In this document: positions 1 through 12,018 of the stretch, in pieces | Layout of the letters: each line of letters opens with the position of its first letter | Position numbering within the stretch: position 1 is the first letter of the stretch | DNA from: Leptospira sanjuanensis | GTDB taxonomy: Bacteria; Spirochaetota; Leptospiria; Leptospirales; Leptospiraceae | Direction: 5' to 3' | DNA: 64,000 nt | Assembly (NCBI RefSeq): GCF_022267375.1 | Contig: NZ_JAIZBH010000001.1 | Span: 1,902,001 to 1,966,000 of the forward strand | Program-made: the position numbers and the translations under genes | The notes under the pieces: generated by a model | What the model saw: the letters and a program-made list of their open reading frames with translations, nothing else | Told to the model about the DNA's origin: nothing | The model's database searches: none

Positions 1-28
1 GAATCCCTTTTTTGTTACAATCCGAAAT

Positions 29-298
29 TTAGTCGTGATCGCTTGTTTCCAGAGTAATTGCGTGCAACCCGCGATCGATCCAAGGTTTTAAAATCGAATA
101 GACCATTCTATGTTGTTCCACTTTGGTTTTTTGTGCGAACTCGCTCGTGATCAAAAAAATCCGAATGTGTGTTCCTTCCGGTTTATTTTCGGGATTTCCG
201 GCGTGACCCGAGTGTTCCGCGCTAAAATCCTCCACTTCCAAGCGGATCGGATGGAAGGCGGCGATGAGCGCGGATTCGATTTCTTCGGAGACTTTCAT
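29..298 (-). CDS. bolA: BolA family protein
   Basis: An 89-residue protein covering one BolA fold and nothing else. The family motif region SGHAG (residues 30-34) and the conserved H63-R64 in the QHR segment are present, and the length is normal for the family (80-105). BolA proteins bind monothiol glutaredoxins through shared Fe-S clusters and act in iron or redox homeostasis; some bind DNA. The gene starts at ATG 13 bp after the ABC permease gene on the same strand, so it is probably the last gene of that operon. No strong ribosome site is visible. Family assignment is firm; the exact subtype (BolA or IbaG) is not. Confidence 0.85.
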   Translation of the reverse strand: MKVSEEIESALIAAFHPIRLEVEDFSAEHSGHAGNPENKPEGTHIRIFLITSEFAQKTKVEQHRMVYSILKPWIDRGLHAITLETSDHD

Positions 299-311
299 CG
301 TAACGCGCGGA

Positions 312-1081
<770 letters not shown>

Positions 1082-1085
<4 letters not shown>

Positions 1086-1999
1086 CCTTTTTTCTCCACA
1101 AGTTTGAGAAAGAGTTCTTCCAATCGGTTCGACTTGTTTCTCATGCTGCTGATCTTGATTCCGTTCCGTTCGAGAAGCTGGAACAAATCGTTTAACGAAG
1201 CGTCTCCGTAGATCGAAGCTTCTAGAGTCGTGTCGTCGATCTGTTTGAGTTCCACTCCGGGAACCGGTTTGTGAGAATTTAGATGACCCGTAAAATCCAG
1301 GATAAACGTTTCATGATCGAGTTTTTGCAGTAGATCCTTCATCGAAGTGTTCTCCACGATTTTTCCCTGATCGATGATCGCGATGTTTCTGCACAGACTC
1401 TCCGCTTCTTCCAAATAGTGAGTCGTGAGAATGACGGTGATTCCCGAAGCGTTCAGCTTTTGCAGAAATTCCCAGAGAGATCTCCGGAGTTCTATATCGA
1501 CGCCTGCGGTAGGTTCATCCAAGATCAGAATCTTCGGATTGTGAATGAGCGCTCTTGCGATCATCAGCCTTCGTTTCATACCGCCGGAAAGACGACCGGC
1601 TGCTTCGTTTCTTTTTTCGTAGAGTCCGAGTTGTTGTAAATATTCCCCGGCGCGTTCCGCGGCGAGTTTGCGGTCCATTCCGTAATAACCGCCTTGGTTC
1701 ATTACGATCTGTTCCACCTTTTCGAAGATGTTGAAGTTGAATTCCTGTGGAACGATTCCGATATACGATTTCGCTTTAGCAAGATCCGTATCGATGTCCG
1801 CGTCCAGGATTTTGACGCTGCCGGAGGTTTTGTTCACAAGCGAGCTGAGAATTCCGATCGTCGTCGACTTTCCCGCACCGTTCGGACCGAGAAGTGCGAA
1901 AAAATCCCCGTTCTCCACGTTCAGACTGATTCCTTTGAGGGCCTGTACTCCGCCCGTATACGTTTTGACTAAGTTCTCAATTTGCAGGGCAAATTTCAT
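1082..1999 (-). CDS. ABC-2 exporter ATP-binding protein
   Basis: A 305-residue ABC ATPase of the DrrA/CcmA type. Walker A GPNGAGKST lies at residues 38-46, the Q-loop glutamine at 85, the signature LSGGM at 137-141, Walker B ILILDEP at 157-163 and the switch histidine at 194. The roughly 85 residues beyond the nucleotide-binding domain match the extended C-terminus usual in this subfamily. It powers the adjacent permease, with which it overlaps by 4 bp. It begins 24 bp after the flavoprotein gene, so it may share that transcript. Family and pairing are certain; the cargo is unknown. Confidence 0.92.
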
Positions 2000-2023
2000 A
2001 AAGTTTGAATGTTCCCATCGTTT

Positions 2024-3400
2024 TTATGTTTGTAAAAGTTCGTTCGCTTTTCTTGCCGCGTTCCGTGCGATTTCGGGTAACGCGGGATGTATGTAGATCA
2101 TTTTCAAAAGATCGTCGAGTGTGCCGCCCATCGTCATCAAAAGAATAAAAAGATGAATTACGTTCGAAGCCTCGTCTCCGATCGCGTGCGCTCCGAGAAC
2201 CTTTCTCGTTTTTTTCTCCACAAGGATTTTGATAAAGCCGCTGTCGGAAAGACGCGCCATTCCGGTCGCGCTGGCGCTGTACGGATTTTTCGCGGCGATA
2301 AAATCGATTCCTTCTTTTTTGAGCTGCTCTTCGGTTTTGCCGACTTTTGCGACCTGAGGATGCGTAAAGACCGCGTGAGGAACGGGGGGATACTCGATCG
2401 GGGACCGTTTCTTTTCCTGATACAAGGTTCTAAATAGAAATTCTCCCTCGAAGTTCACCGAATGTCTGTAAAAGTGTTTTCCTGTGATGTCTCCGAGCGC
2501 ATAAACTCCGGGCGCGGTCGTTTCCAAATATTCGTTTACTTGAATATAGCCGTTTGCGTCGGTTTGAATATTCGTATTCCCCAAATCCAGAAGGTCCGTG
2601 TTCGGACGGATTCCGGTCGCAACAAGAAGGGCTTCCGCTGCGAGTTGAATGGGTTTTCCGTGTGCAAGAACTTCCAGGTGGAACATATTTTTATTATATT
2701 CCACTTTTTGAACGTTGCTGTGGAGAAGAACTCTCTGTTCTTTCGAAAAGACGCGTTCGAATTCGTCGACTACGTCCCCGTCTTCGTTTCCCAGCATTCG
2801 ATTGCGGACGAGAAATGTGACGTCGCTTCCGAACGCGGAATACGCGAAACCCAGCTCCAACGCGATAAAGCCACCTCCGATCACGATCATGGATTTCGGA
2901 AGGTCGGTTCTGCGAAGCGCTTCGCGGCTTGTCATAAACGGAGTTCCTTCCAAACCGGGAATGTTCGGAATGATCGGTCTGGCACCGGAAGCGATAAAAA
3001 TTCTCTCCGCAGTAAGTTGTTCTCCGTTTACGGTCACGACCTTATCGGAAAGAAACGTTGCGGTTCCTTGAATGTACGTGATGTTCGGATTCTTTTCATA
3101 CGCGGGAAGAATGGAAGCCGATTCGTCGTCGACGGTTTTAGAAATCCGTTCCACGAGAGTTTTAAAATCCACTTGCGGTTTGCCCGGAAACGTGATCTGA
3201 AACTTCTCCGAATTTTTAGCCAAAGAAAGAATTTCGGCGGGATAGATGAGCATCTTGGAAGGAATACATCCCCGGTTCAAACAAGTTCCGCCCGGACTTT
3301 CCTTTTCGATCACGGCCACCTTGTAACCGATCTTAGAAGGAGGGGTTACGAGTTTGGTTCCTCCGCCCGTTCCGATCACGATGATGTCATATTCTTTCAC
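2024..3400 (-). CDS. Dihydrolipoyl dehydrogenase-like flavoprotein disulfide reductase
   Basis: A 458-residue class I pyridine nucleotide-disulfide oxidoreductase. The redox disulfide GGTCLNRGCIPSK has Cys40 and Cys45, the NAD(P)H-binding GGGFIALE is at 175-182, and the C-terminal dimer-interface His438-Pro...Glu443 completes the active site. The N-terminal FAD motif reads GTGGGT, with Thr where lipoamide dehydrogenases usually have the third Gly, so this may be a lipoamide dehydrogenase, a mycothione-reductase-like or a mercuric-reductase-like enzyme. No 2-oxoacid dehydrogenase subunits lie nearby, which weakens a plain Lpd call. The start is GTG, preceded by AAGGCGG. It is followed at 24 bp by the ABC ATPase gene. 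Confidence 0.8.
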   Translation of the reverse strand: MKEYDIIVIGTGGGTKLVTPPSKIGYKVAVIEKESPGGTCLNRGCIPSKMLIYPAEILSLAKNSEKFQITFPGKPQVDFKTLVERISKTVDDESASILPAYEKNPNITYIQGTATFLSDKVVTVNGEQLTAERIFIASGARPIIPNIPGLEGTPFMTSREALRRTDLPKSMIVIGGGFIALELGFAYSAFGSDVTFLVRNRMLGNEDGDVVDEFERVFSKEQRVLLHSNVQKVEYNKNMFHLEVLAHGKPIQLAAEALLVATGIRPNTDLLDLGNTNIQTDANGYIQVNEYLETTAPGVYALGDITGKHFYRHSVNFEGEFLFRTLYQEKKRSPIEYPPVPHAVFTHPQVAKVGKTEEQLKKEGIDFIAAKNPYSASATGMARLSDSGFIKILVEKKTRKVLGAHAIGDEASNVIHLFILLMTMGGTLDDLLKMIYIHPALPEIARNAARKANELLQT

Positions 3401-3466
3401 AAAAAAGAACCGCCTTGGTTACAGATTCTGAGCCGTGGAATTTCCGGCAAACAATTTCTTGACGGG

Positions 3467-4273
3467 TTACCAATGATCTCGAAGAGAACGCAAGGAAACG
3501 AAAAGGGAAATCGGATCTTGGGGGACGGTTTGTCCGGGAAGTTTACGCGACACGTTTTCCACTAGCAAGGGAGAAGGGTGATCGCACTGTAGAAAGGTGT
3601 TGATTCTCCTTTCTTTGCCGAGATCGGTCGTTAAAAACTCAACGTCCTTTTGGAGGCGGGAACATTCTTTCAGAGTGGAAATCGCGTCCCCGTTGGAAGG
3701 GTCCAGGGAAAGAGTGAACTTCAGATTGGTTTCCATATAATCGTGACCCGGATATAAGAGAATCGATTCTTCCATCCGATAGAATTGTTCGAATAAGGTC
3801 TTTGCCAAAACCTCGGGATTTCCTCCGCGAAAACAATTTCCTACACCCGCATTGAACAAAGTATCACCGGTAAAGACCGCTTTCGGTTTTTGATTTTCCA
3901 CAAGCAACAAACATACGTGGCAAAACGTATGACCGGGTGTGTCCAAAACTTCCAAGTATTCGTGTGAAGAAACAAGAAGCCGATCTCCCTTTTTCAGTGG
4001 ATGAGTCGCGTGCGGAATTTTACCGATTCCTCCCGGATGAGAATGAACGGGACATCCGTATTTTTTGACCAGCCCGTCGTTTCCCGAGGTATGATCCGCG
4101 TGTTCGTGGGTGTTGAGGATCCGATCGAGTTTCCAATCCTTCGATTCGAGAAAGTCTATGATCTGAGCGGAGTCATACGGATCGATGGAAAGGGTCTCGG
4201 AGGTTTCCCGGTTTCGAAGAATGTAGGTAAAGTTTCGAAGTGAACTGTGCGTGTAAATCCGGAAGATATCCAA
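3467..4273 (-). CDS. Glyoxalase II-like metallo-beta-lactamase fold hydrolase
   Basis: A 268-residue MBL-fold hydrolase. The metal-binding THEHADH motif gives His56, His58, Asp60 and His61; His115 (TPGHT), Asp137 (FTGDTLF) and His177 (YPGHDY) complete the dinuclear site. PGHDYxxxNLKFT and the C-terminal tail with CDHPSP match hydroxyacylglutathione hydrolases better than persulfide dioxygenases. The expected reaction is hydrolysis of S-lactoyl-thiol adducts in methylglyoxal detoxification, but the thiol cofactor here is not known. The predicted start is TTG, 8 bp after the STAS gene, so the two are probably cotranscribed. A gloB symbol is likely but not proven. Confidence 0.8.
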   Translation of the reverse strand: MDIFRIYTHSSLRNFTYILRNRETSETLSIDPYDSAQIIDFLESKDWKLDRILNTHEHADHTSGNDGLVKKYGCPVHSHPGGIGKIPHATHPLKKGDRLLVSSHEYLEVLDTPGHTFCHVCLLLVENQKPKAVFTGDTLFNAGVGNCFRGGNPEVLAKTLFEQFYRMEESILLYPGHDYMETNLKFTLSLDPSNGDAISTLKECSRLQKDVEFLTTDLGKERRINTFLQCDHPSPLLVENVSRKLPGQTVPQDPISLFVSLRSLRDHW

Positions 4274-4281
4274 AAAATCGC

Positions 4282-4596
4282 CTAACGGATAATGTCGAGG
4301 TGTTTGTCGAGATTGGCGATTTTTAAAATCGTCATCACGTCCCGGCTGATGTTTTTGAGTTTGAGAGAACCGTTTCGCTCGGTAACGTATTTTTGGGAGT
4401 TAAAAATCGCTCCGATTCCGGAGGAATCCAAATAGGCGTCTCCCGAAAAATCCAGGACGATATCGGTGAAACCTTCCCCGTGTTTTTTGATAATGAGTTC
4501 CTTGAGAGCGAATGCGTTTTTGAGGCTGATGCTCCCTTGAATGCGGATGGTGCAAGTAGTTCCCTCAGTGAGGATTTCTGTGTTAAAGTTTTCCAC
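4282..4596 (-). CDS. STAS domain anti-anti-sigma factor (SpoIIAA-like)
   Basis: A 104-residue single STAS domain. The signature LDSSGIG at residues 56-62 carries the serine that anti-sigma kinases phosphorylate in SpoIIAA/RsbV proteins. Such proteins switch partners according to this phosphorylation, which PP2C phosphatases reverse. A membrane PP2C protein is encoded at 8898-9878 and could be a partner, although nothing in the sequence ties the two together. The start is GTG with no clear ribosome site. The gene is first in the minus-strand run that continues into the glyoxalase II-like gene. Confidence 0.88.
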   Translation of the reverse strand: MENFNTEILTEGTTCTIRIQGSISLKNAFALKELIIKKHGEGFTDIVLDFSGDAYLDSSGIGAIFNSQKYVTERNGSLKLKNISRDVMTILKIANLDKHLDIIR

Positions 4597-4795
4597 GTTT
4601 TTTATTGCTCGGAACCTGTTATGAATCCTATTCGATCGGTGTACTCGGTAAACAAAATTTTTTTCCTAATCTTCTTCGCGCATACGAAATTTTTCACGAA
4701 TAAAAAAGAATTAGCTGGAAATCCTGATGGAATTGATAATTTTAGACAACATTTTCCTGAAAAATACTCTGCTTTTCGGAACTGTTTTTTAAATT
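4597..4795. other. Divergent intergenic region, STAS gene / MBL hydrolase gene
   Basis: About 200 bp of AT-rich sequence between two divergent start codons, so both promoters should lie here. A TTGATA at 4733-4738 and a TAGACA at 4743-4748 face the plus-strand gene, but neither is followed by a good -10 at normal spacing. No hairpin or coding signal was found. Confidence 0.4.
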
Positions 4796-5752
4796 ATGCG
4801 CATAAAATTTTGGGGCGTTCGCGGTTCGATTTCCTCCTCCGTTCGCGGAGAATCCATCCGCAATAAGGTGCAAAAAATTCTGAGCCTCGCGACTCCCGCC
4901 GATATTCAGAGTCCGGACGCGATCGATACCTTTCTTGATTCTCTTTCCCTTTCCAACTGGAGCACGTACGGCGGTAATACCACTTGTATCGAAATCAGGG
5001 ACAAGAAGGACAATCTCGTCATCGTGGACGGCGGGACCGGACTCAGAGAACTGGGAAACTCCATTCTTCATGAAGGATTTTTAGAAGGAAAAGGAAAGGC
5101 CAAGTGGATCTTTACACACACACATTGGGACCATATCCAAGGGATTCCTTTCTTTGTTCCACTGTATTCTCCGGGTAACGTATTCGAATTTTTGAGTTCG
5201 GTGGACAACCTAGAGGAAAGACTGAAGTATCAGCATAGCTTCACGCACTTTCCGGTTCCCTACGACGGATTTCGGGCCACGAAGAATTTCAAATTCATTC
5301 CCGAAGGGAAAGCGTTCCCCGTAACCGAATCCATATCCGCGATTTCCAAATCGGTCCGGCATCCAGGAGGAAGTTTTTCGTATCGTTTCGAGGAAGAAGG
5401 TAAGTCCCTTATCTTCGCTTCCGACGCCGAGTTCAACCTGGACGAAATGGAAAACATTCAGGATTATCTGAACTACTTTCGAGGCGCGGATGTTTTGGTG
5501 TTCGATACGCAGTACACGTTCGAGGAGTCACTTCAAAAGATCGACTGGGGACACAGTTCCGCTTCGATGGCTACGGACATCGCGCTCCGCGCCAACGTGA
5601 AGAAGCTCGTCATGTTTCATCACGATCCTTCCTACGACGACGAAAAACTGGACGCCGTGTTTTTACGAGCCTTGAAATACAAAGAGATGTTCGATCCGGA
5701 CAATCAACTCGAGATCATCATGGCCTACGAGGGGTTGGAGCTGGAAGTCTAA
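4796..5752 (+). CDS. MBL-fold metal-dependent hydrolase (PhnP/RNase Z-like)
   Basis: A 318-residue metallo-beta-lactamase-fold protein that starts with the family's FWGVRGS motif (residues 5-11). The metal site THTHWDH has His108, His110, Asp112 and His113; further ligands come from FASDAE and the late HHDPS motif. The architecture fits the Lactamase_B_2 branch, which includes PhnP cyclic phosphodiesterases and cyclic-nucleotide phosphodiesterases. Substrate is unknown. An insert of about 45 residues (17-60) between the first strand and the TYGGNTTC segment is longer than in PhnP. The ATG has no visible Shine-Dalgarno sequence. glpK follows after 67 bp. Confidence 0.8.
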   Translation: MRIKFWGVRGSISSSVRGESIRNKVQKILSLATPADIQSPDAIDTFLDSLSLSNWSTYGGNTTCIEIRDKKDNLVIVDGGTGLRELGNSILHEGFLEGKGKAKWIFTHTHWDHIQGIPFFVPLYSPGNVFEFLSSVDNLEERLKYQHSFTHFPVPYDGFRATKNFKFIPEGKAFPVTESISAISKSVRHPGGSFSYRFEEEGKSLIFASDAEFNLDEMENIQDYLNYFRGADVLVFDTQYTFEESLQKIDWGHSSASMATDIALRANVKKLVMFHHDPSYDDEKLDAVFLRALKYKEMFDPDNQLEIIMAYEGLELEV

Positions 5753-5780
5753 CGTTCCATTTTTTGAATATACTAAAACC

Positions 5781-5802
5781 GTTTTATGGTTCATCATAAA
5801 AC
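5781..5802. repeat. Inverted repeat upstream of glpK
   Basis: GTTTTATG (5781-5788) and CATAAAAC (5795-5802) form a perfect 8-bp dyad with a 6-nt centre. It lies 18-39 bp before the glpK start codon and 29 bp after the preceding stop. It could be an operator for glpK or a weak hairpin at the end of the upstream message. No long U-run follows, which argues against a terminator. Confidence 0.45.
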
Positions 5803-5819
5803 TTTCGGGAGAATCTTTC

Positions 5820-7303
<1,484 letters not shown>

Positions 7304-7310
<7 letters not shown>

Positions 7311-8599
7311 TCGAAACCTAATAAACAAAATTCGAATGTCTTTCTTTCCGAAGTGATTCCGGCTCCGCATAGGATTCGGAATTCCGGAAAGAAAGGGATT
7401 TCGAGAATTCTTCCGGGAGGAAGTTTCAAAAAGAATTGTTCGTCCCTTTCCCTTCTCGAAATCAAGGTGTCCATCCGAACGATTTCCATCCATTGTCCAA
7501 CCTGGAATAGGATCGATTTCTCCGTAACCGCGTAAAGTTCCAATGCGGGAATTCCCGAAATCTGAAAGTTGAATTTTAAAGAATGTGGGACGCTTTGAAA
7601 TTTCGTTTCGGTTCGACTACTCGGATCGAGCTTGGAATCTTCCAAAGATTCTTGATAAATCGTGAATATTCCGCTTTCATAATAAATCTTTCTGGAAAAG
7701 TTCCGAAAAATTTCCTTTTCGATCGTTTCTTCCAAAGATTCTCCCGTTTCCGGTTTTTTAGGAGGAGAATCCAATATGGATTTCATTTTGTTCTTCGAGA
7801 TGTTTCTTTCGATCATCGATCTGACCGGAGGGGAAAGTTTCGGAATCGAAAATCGAATGATCCGCTCGTCCATCGTCGTTAGAATCCGATTTAGGAAAGG
7901 TCCGTGGATGAGAGGGATTATCTCGATTTGAAAGATCTGGTCCCTGAGAAAAACGGCGAACTCCGGTTCGTGTGTGAAAAGATTCGAGACGATGGTTTGT
8001 TCTTCCGCGGGAGTCCCCGCAAAGAGAATTTGAACGAGACGGAATAAATAGTTTTTTTGTTTTGCGTCGAAATAGAGGAATTCGATCTTTTTTTCGATTT
8101 CGGTTTCGGTCAGTTCCGGGTTGACGATGTCCTTCAAAGACAAATAACGCGTCGAAATCATTTTGTTTCTTTTCTGGCCGAACAGGGAAAAATTTCCCGT
8201 TCGTTTCGTTCCGATCGTTGTCATCTCCGATTCCGCTCGGGAAATTCGAAACGGCGCCGAACCCACCGGAAGATAGGGATTCTGCCGAATCGGAAAAAGT
8301 TGTTCGTTTACGATTTCAAAAGACTCGCTCGAAAAACGTTCGCTCTGGGAATGAATCTTTCCGTTTTCAAAACTCAAATAGGCGCGGGAATCGATGGACT
8401 TTGCGGAATGAGAAACACGGTTCCATTCTAAAAAGTATAAAAATCGTGGAACAAGAGCGGGGGATGCGAATAAGAAGGGAAGCTCCTCGATTTCCTTCTT
8501 GTTAAAATCGTAAAACGGTTCCGCTCTCGATTTGAATCGGACGACCGCGTCCGGGTTGGCTTGGATAAAAAAATAATTCGTTCCTTCTTCTAAGGGCAT
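7304..8599 (-). CDS. Unknown protein with a FliG C-terminal-like region
   Basis: A 431-residue protein not recognised as a whole. Residues about 210-300 follow the helical pattern of the flagellar rotor protein FliG: a FLRDQIFQIE segment resembles the EDLxxLDD region, then an alternating helix ends in MIERNISKNKMKSIL, as in the FliG NMSKRAA motif, followed by a region resembling GPVxxxDVEEAQ. The canonical charged motor residues are not obviously kept. The N-terminal 130 and C-terminal 130 residues show no known domain. It is the last gene of the MBOAT-PP2C operon, 3 bp after a 97-residue gene. The FliG link is inference from pattern only. Confidence 0.6.
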
Positions 8600-8602
8600 C
8601 GC

Positions 8603-8896
8603 CTAATACGAAGGGCTGATCGTATCCGGAATCGGTGTCGAAAGTGCGGGAGAAGAATGGTCCCGTTTTGTGAGTTTGGACACGAGAGCTTTTTTGAACA
8701 CTGCAAAATTATATTCGGATTTTAGAATATGAATTTCCTCTTCGAGGCCGAAGGGAATGAATTCTATGATCTCGTCTTCCGTCATTCCGGTAACAAGGGT
8801 GGCGTCGTGGAGAATTCTTCCCAATTTGCGCACGTCTCGATCGTCCAGAGGAATCAGGTTCAGGATTTTCTTTTCCAATTCTGTAAGTTCCAGCAT
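8603..8896 (-). CDS. Small conserved-looking protein of unknown function
   Basis: A 97-residue soluble protein without signal peptide or membrane segment. The first 75 residues are predicted helical and acidic (LTELEKKILNLIP, then DEIIEFIPFGLEEEI); the tail is rich in Ser, Pro and Thr. I do not recognise the family. It sits 1 bp after the PP2C phosphatase stop and 3 bp before the FliG-like gene, so it is certainly expressed with them. A role as an adaptor between the two is possible but only suggested by position. Confidence 0.7.
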   Translation of the reverse strand: MLELTELEKKILNLIPLDDRDVRKLGRILHDATLVTGMTEDEIIEFIPFGLEEEIHILKSEYNFAVFKKALVSKLTKRDHSSPALSTPIPDTISPSY

Positions 8897-8897
8897 A

Positions 8898-9878
8898 TCA
8901 CTTTTTACGAATCATGAGGATGGTCATGTCGTCCTGAATTCTTCCCCCGGTATGTTTTAGAATTTCGGCGAACAGACTGTCGGCGATTTTACGCAGATCG
9001 TTTTTCGGAACATCCTCCAAAAAACGAAATAGACCTTCTCCGAAATAATGGTTCCCGTTATTTTTCTGTTCGTAGAGCCCGTCTGTAAAGCAAAATACGA
9101 TGTCTCCCGATTCCAATCGGAAGCCGCTCGTTTCCGGAACGTTTTTCAAGCTGGAATTCATGGTCGTAGAAATAAATTTTCCGTCGGTTTCGACAATTCG
9201 ATTGCTCCCGGTGGATTTGCTGTAAACGACAAAGCTCGGGTGCAGACCGGAATGCTGCACGTTTCCTTGTTGATCCGCCTTGATGAGCAGAAAGGTCGCA
9301 TATAAACTCTGATTGATCGTCGGGTTTTGCTGCGTTCGTTTGAGAAGGTCTTCGTTGATTCTTTCTATGGTTTCGTGCGGAGTCGAATCGCTTCGAACGA
9401 AGAGGGACATTTTTTGAAAGATCATCATGCTGAATAGTCCTGCGAGATAACCGTGACCGACGGAATCCCCGATCCCGATCCAATAATTTCCCCGAGAATC
9501 GGTCAAAAAATTATAGAAGTCACCGCCGATCGGATTGTAGGTGAGGGTTCGGCCGTAGATCTCGTAGTTTCCGTCGTCGACCGGAAGCGGAAACAGATAA
9601 CTCTGCATTCGATCGTCGCCTTTGCGGTACCGCTTCATGATTCTTCCGCGGACTTCCTCGCCCGGAAGAATCTTCTTTGTCAGAAAGAATATGAAAGAAA
9701 CGTAATTTACTAAATAAAGAACTCCGATCGCCGCGAAGTAGAGCAGGATTTTCTCTTTGAGAGAAAAAGGGGAGTTCTGGATGAACGCGACGGCCGCACC
9801 TATACAAAGCAGATTCGCGCTCGGTAGAAGCCATCCGACTCTTTGAAAGTAACTTTTGATATATTCGGATAACTTCAT
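8898..9878 (-). CDS. Membrane PP2C-type serine phosphatase (SpoIIE/RsbU-like)
   Basis: A 326-residue protein with two N-terminal membrane segments (about 17-35 and 43-66) and a cytoplasmic SpoIIE phosphatase domain from residue 90 to the end. Metal-binding aspartates appear in GGDFYNF (Asp120), IGDSVGHG (Asp138), CFTDGLYE and the terminal QDDMT (Asp316/317). Such enzymes dephosphorylate STAS anti-anti-sigma factors. No HAMP, GAF or PAS sensor domain is present, so input probably comes through the membrane segments or a partner. The ATG overlaps the upstream lipoprotein stop by 4 bp, which suggests the lipoprotein belongs to the same pathway. Confidence 0.9.
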   Translation of the reverse strand: MKLSEYIKSYFQRVGWLLPSANLLCIGAAVAFIQNSPFSLKEKILLYFAAIGVLYLVNYVSFIFFLTKKILPGEEVRGRIMKRYRKGDDRMQSYLFPLPVDDGNYEIYGRTLTYNPIGGDFYNFLTDSRGNYWIGIGDSVGHGYLAGLFSMMIFQKMSLFVRSDSTPHETIERINEDLLKRTQQNPTINQSLYATFLLIKADQQGNVQHSGLHPSFVVYSKSTGSNRIVETDGKFISTTMNSSLKNVPETSGFRLESGDIVFCFTDGLYEQKNNGNHYFGEGLFRFLEDVPKNDLRKIADSLFAEILKHTGGRIQDDMTILMIRKK

Positions 9879-10507
9879 GGTTTGTGAAAGTATGCGTGAA
9901 ACTGATATTCTTTTTTCAGGAAATTCCGTCTTGCGATCTGAAAATAACGATCCTCTAAATACGGTTTGCTGATCCCGTCCAAGAGTCCGTAATTCTTTTC
10001 GGTATATCCCGATTCATACAATAATGGGACGAGAGTTTTCGTGGAAGAATCATAGTGATACAACAATTTATGGTTAAACGGAAGATATTCGATCTCGAAC
10101 GCTTCTCCGTTTCCTTGAAAGAAGGTTTCCCCTTTTTCCGTCGTTTCCAATAAGACCCAGTTACCCGAAACGGAATAACTTCCTTTTCCGCTTACGATAT
10201 GCGTCGTGTATTCGTTTACGTCCTTGATTTCGCGGCGCATCGACTTCTCAAAACTACGGTCTTCCGGATTTAGGAAAATTCTTTCCTGAACCGTATTTTT
10301 GTAAAAGAGAGTATTGCGGTGAGACCGTTCCGGCCGATTGCGAACATACATTCCTCCCGGAATTTTTGCTGAACCGGTAGTGGGAATCGAATCGGATGAA
10401 TCGGGAGGAAGTTGTCGGATCCATCCAGGAGCGCCGCAGGAAAGCGTAAAAAGAAAAACAAAGGAAAGGAATCGGAACACGCGTAAGGAGAATCGGTAAC
10501 GGTTCAT
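9875..10507 (-). CDS. Putative lipoprotein of unknown function
   Basis: A 210-residue protein starting MNRYRF with a basic n-region, a Phe/Leu-rich core and a lipobox-like TLSC at residues 21-24, followed by Gly. Cys24 is the likely lipidated residue. The mature part has no recognised domain and is rich in Tyr, Arg and Glu. The ATG at 10507 is chosen over in-frame upstream codons because a perfect AGGAGG lies at 10512-10517 and a signal peptide follows directly. The longer frame upstream would lie inside the MBOAT gene. It lies 47 bp after that gene and overlaps the phosphatase gene by 4 bp. Confidence 0.78.
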   Translation of the reverse strand: MNRYRFSLRVFRFLSFVFLFTLSCGAPGWIRQLPPDSSDSIPTTGSAKIPGGMYVRNRPERSHRNTLFYKNTVQERIFLNPEDRSFEKSMRREIKDVNEYTTHIVSGKGSYSVSGNWVLLETTEKGETFFQGNGEAFEIEYLPFNHKLLYHYDSSTKTLVPLLYESGYTEKNYGLLDGISKPYLEDRYFQIARRNFLKKEYQFHAYFHKP

Positions 10508-10554
10508 GCAATCCTCCTTTGACGCGAAACGCCTTCTTTTCCTATCGGAGAGTT

Positions 10555-11979
<1,425 letters not shown>

Positions 11980-12018
11980 CTATATACCGGAAAGTGGATT
12001 CTAAATTTCTAATAAACC

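Noticed and set aside
2462..3565. 367-codon plus-strand frame opposite the flavoprotein gene
   Set aside because: It lies antisense to a clear enzyme with all motifs; the translation is rich in Arg, Ser and Phe with no family features. Codon bias of the real gene leaves such frames open.
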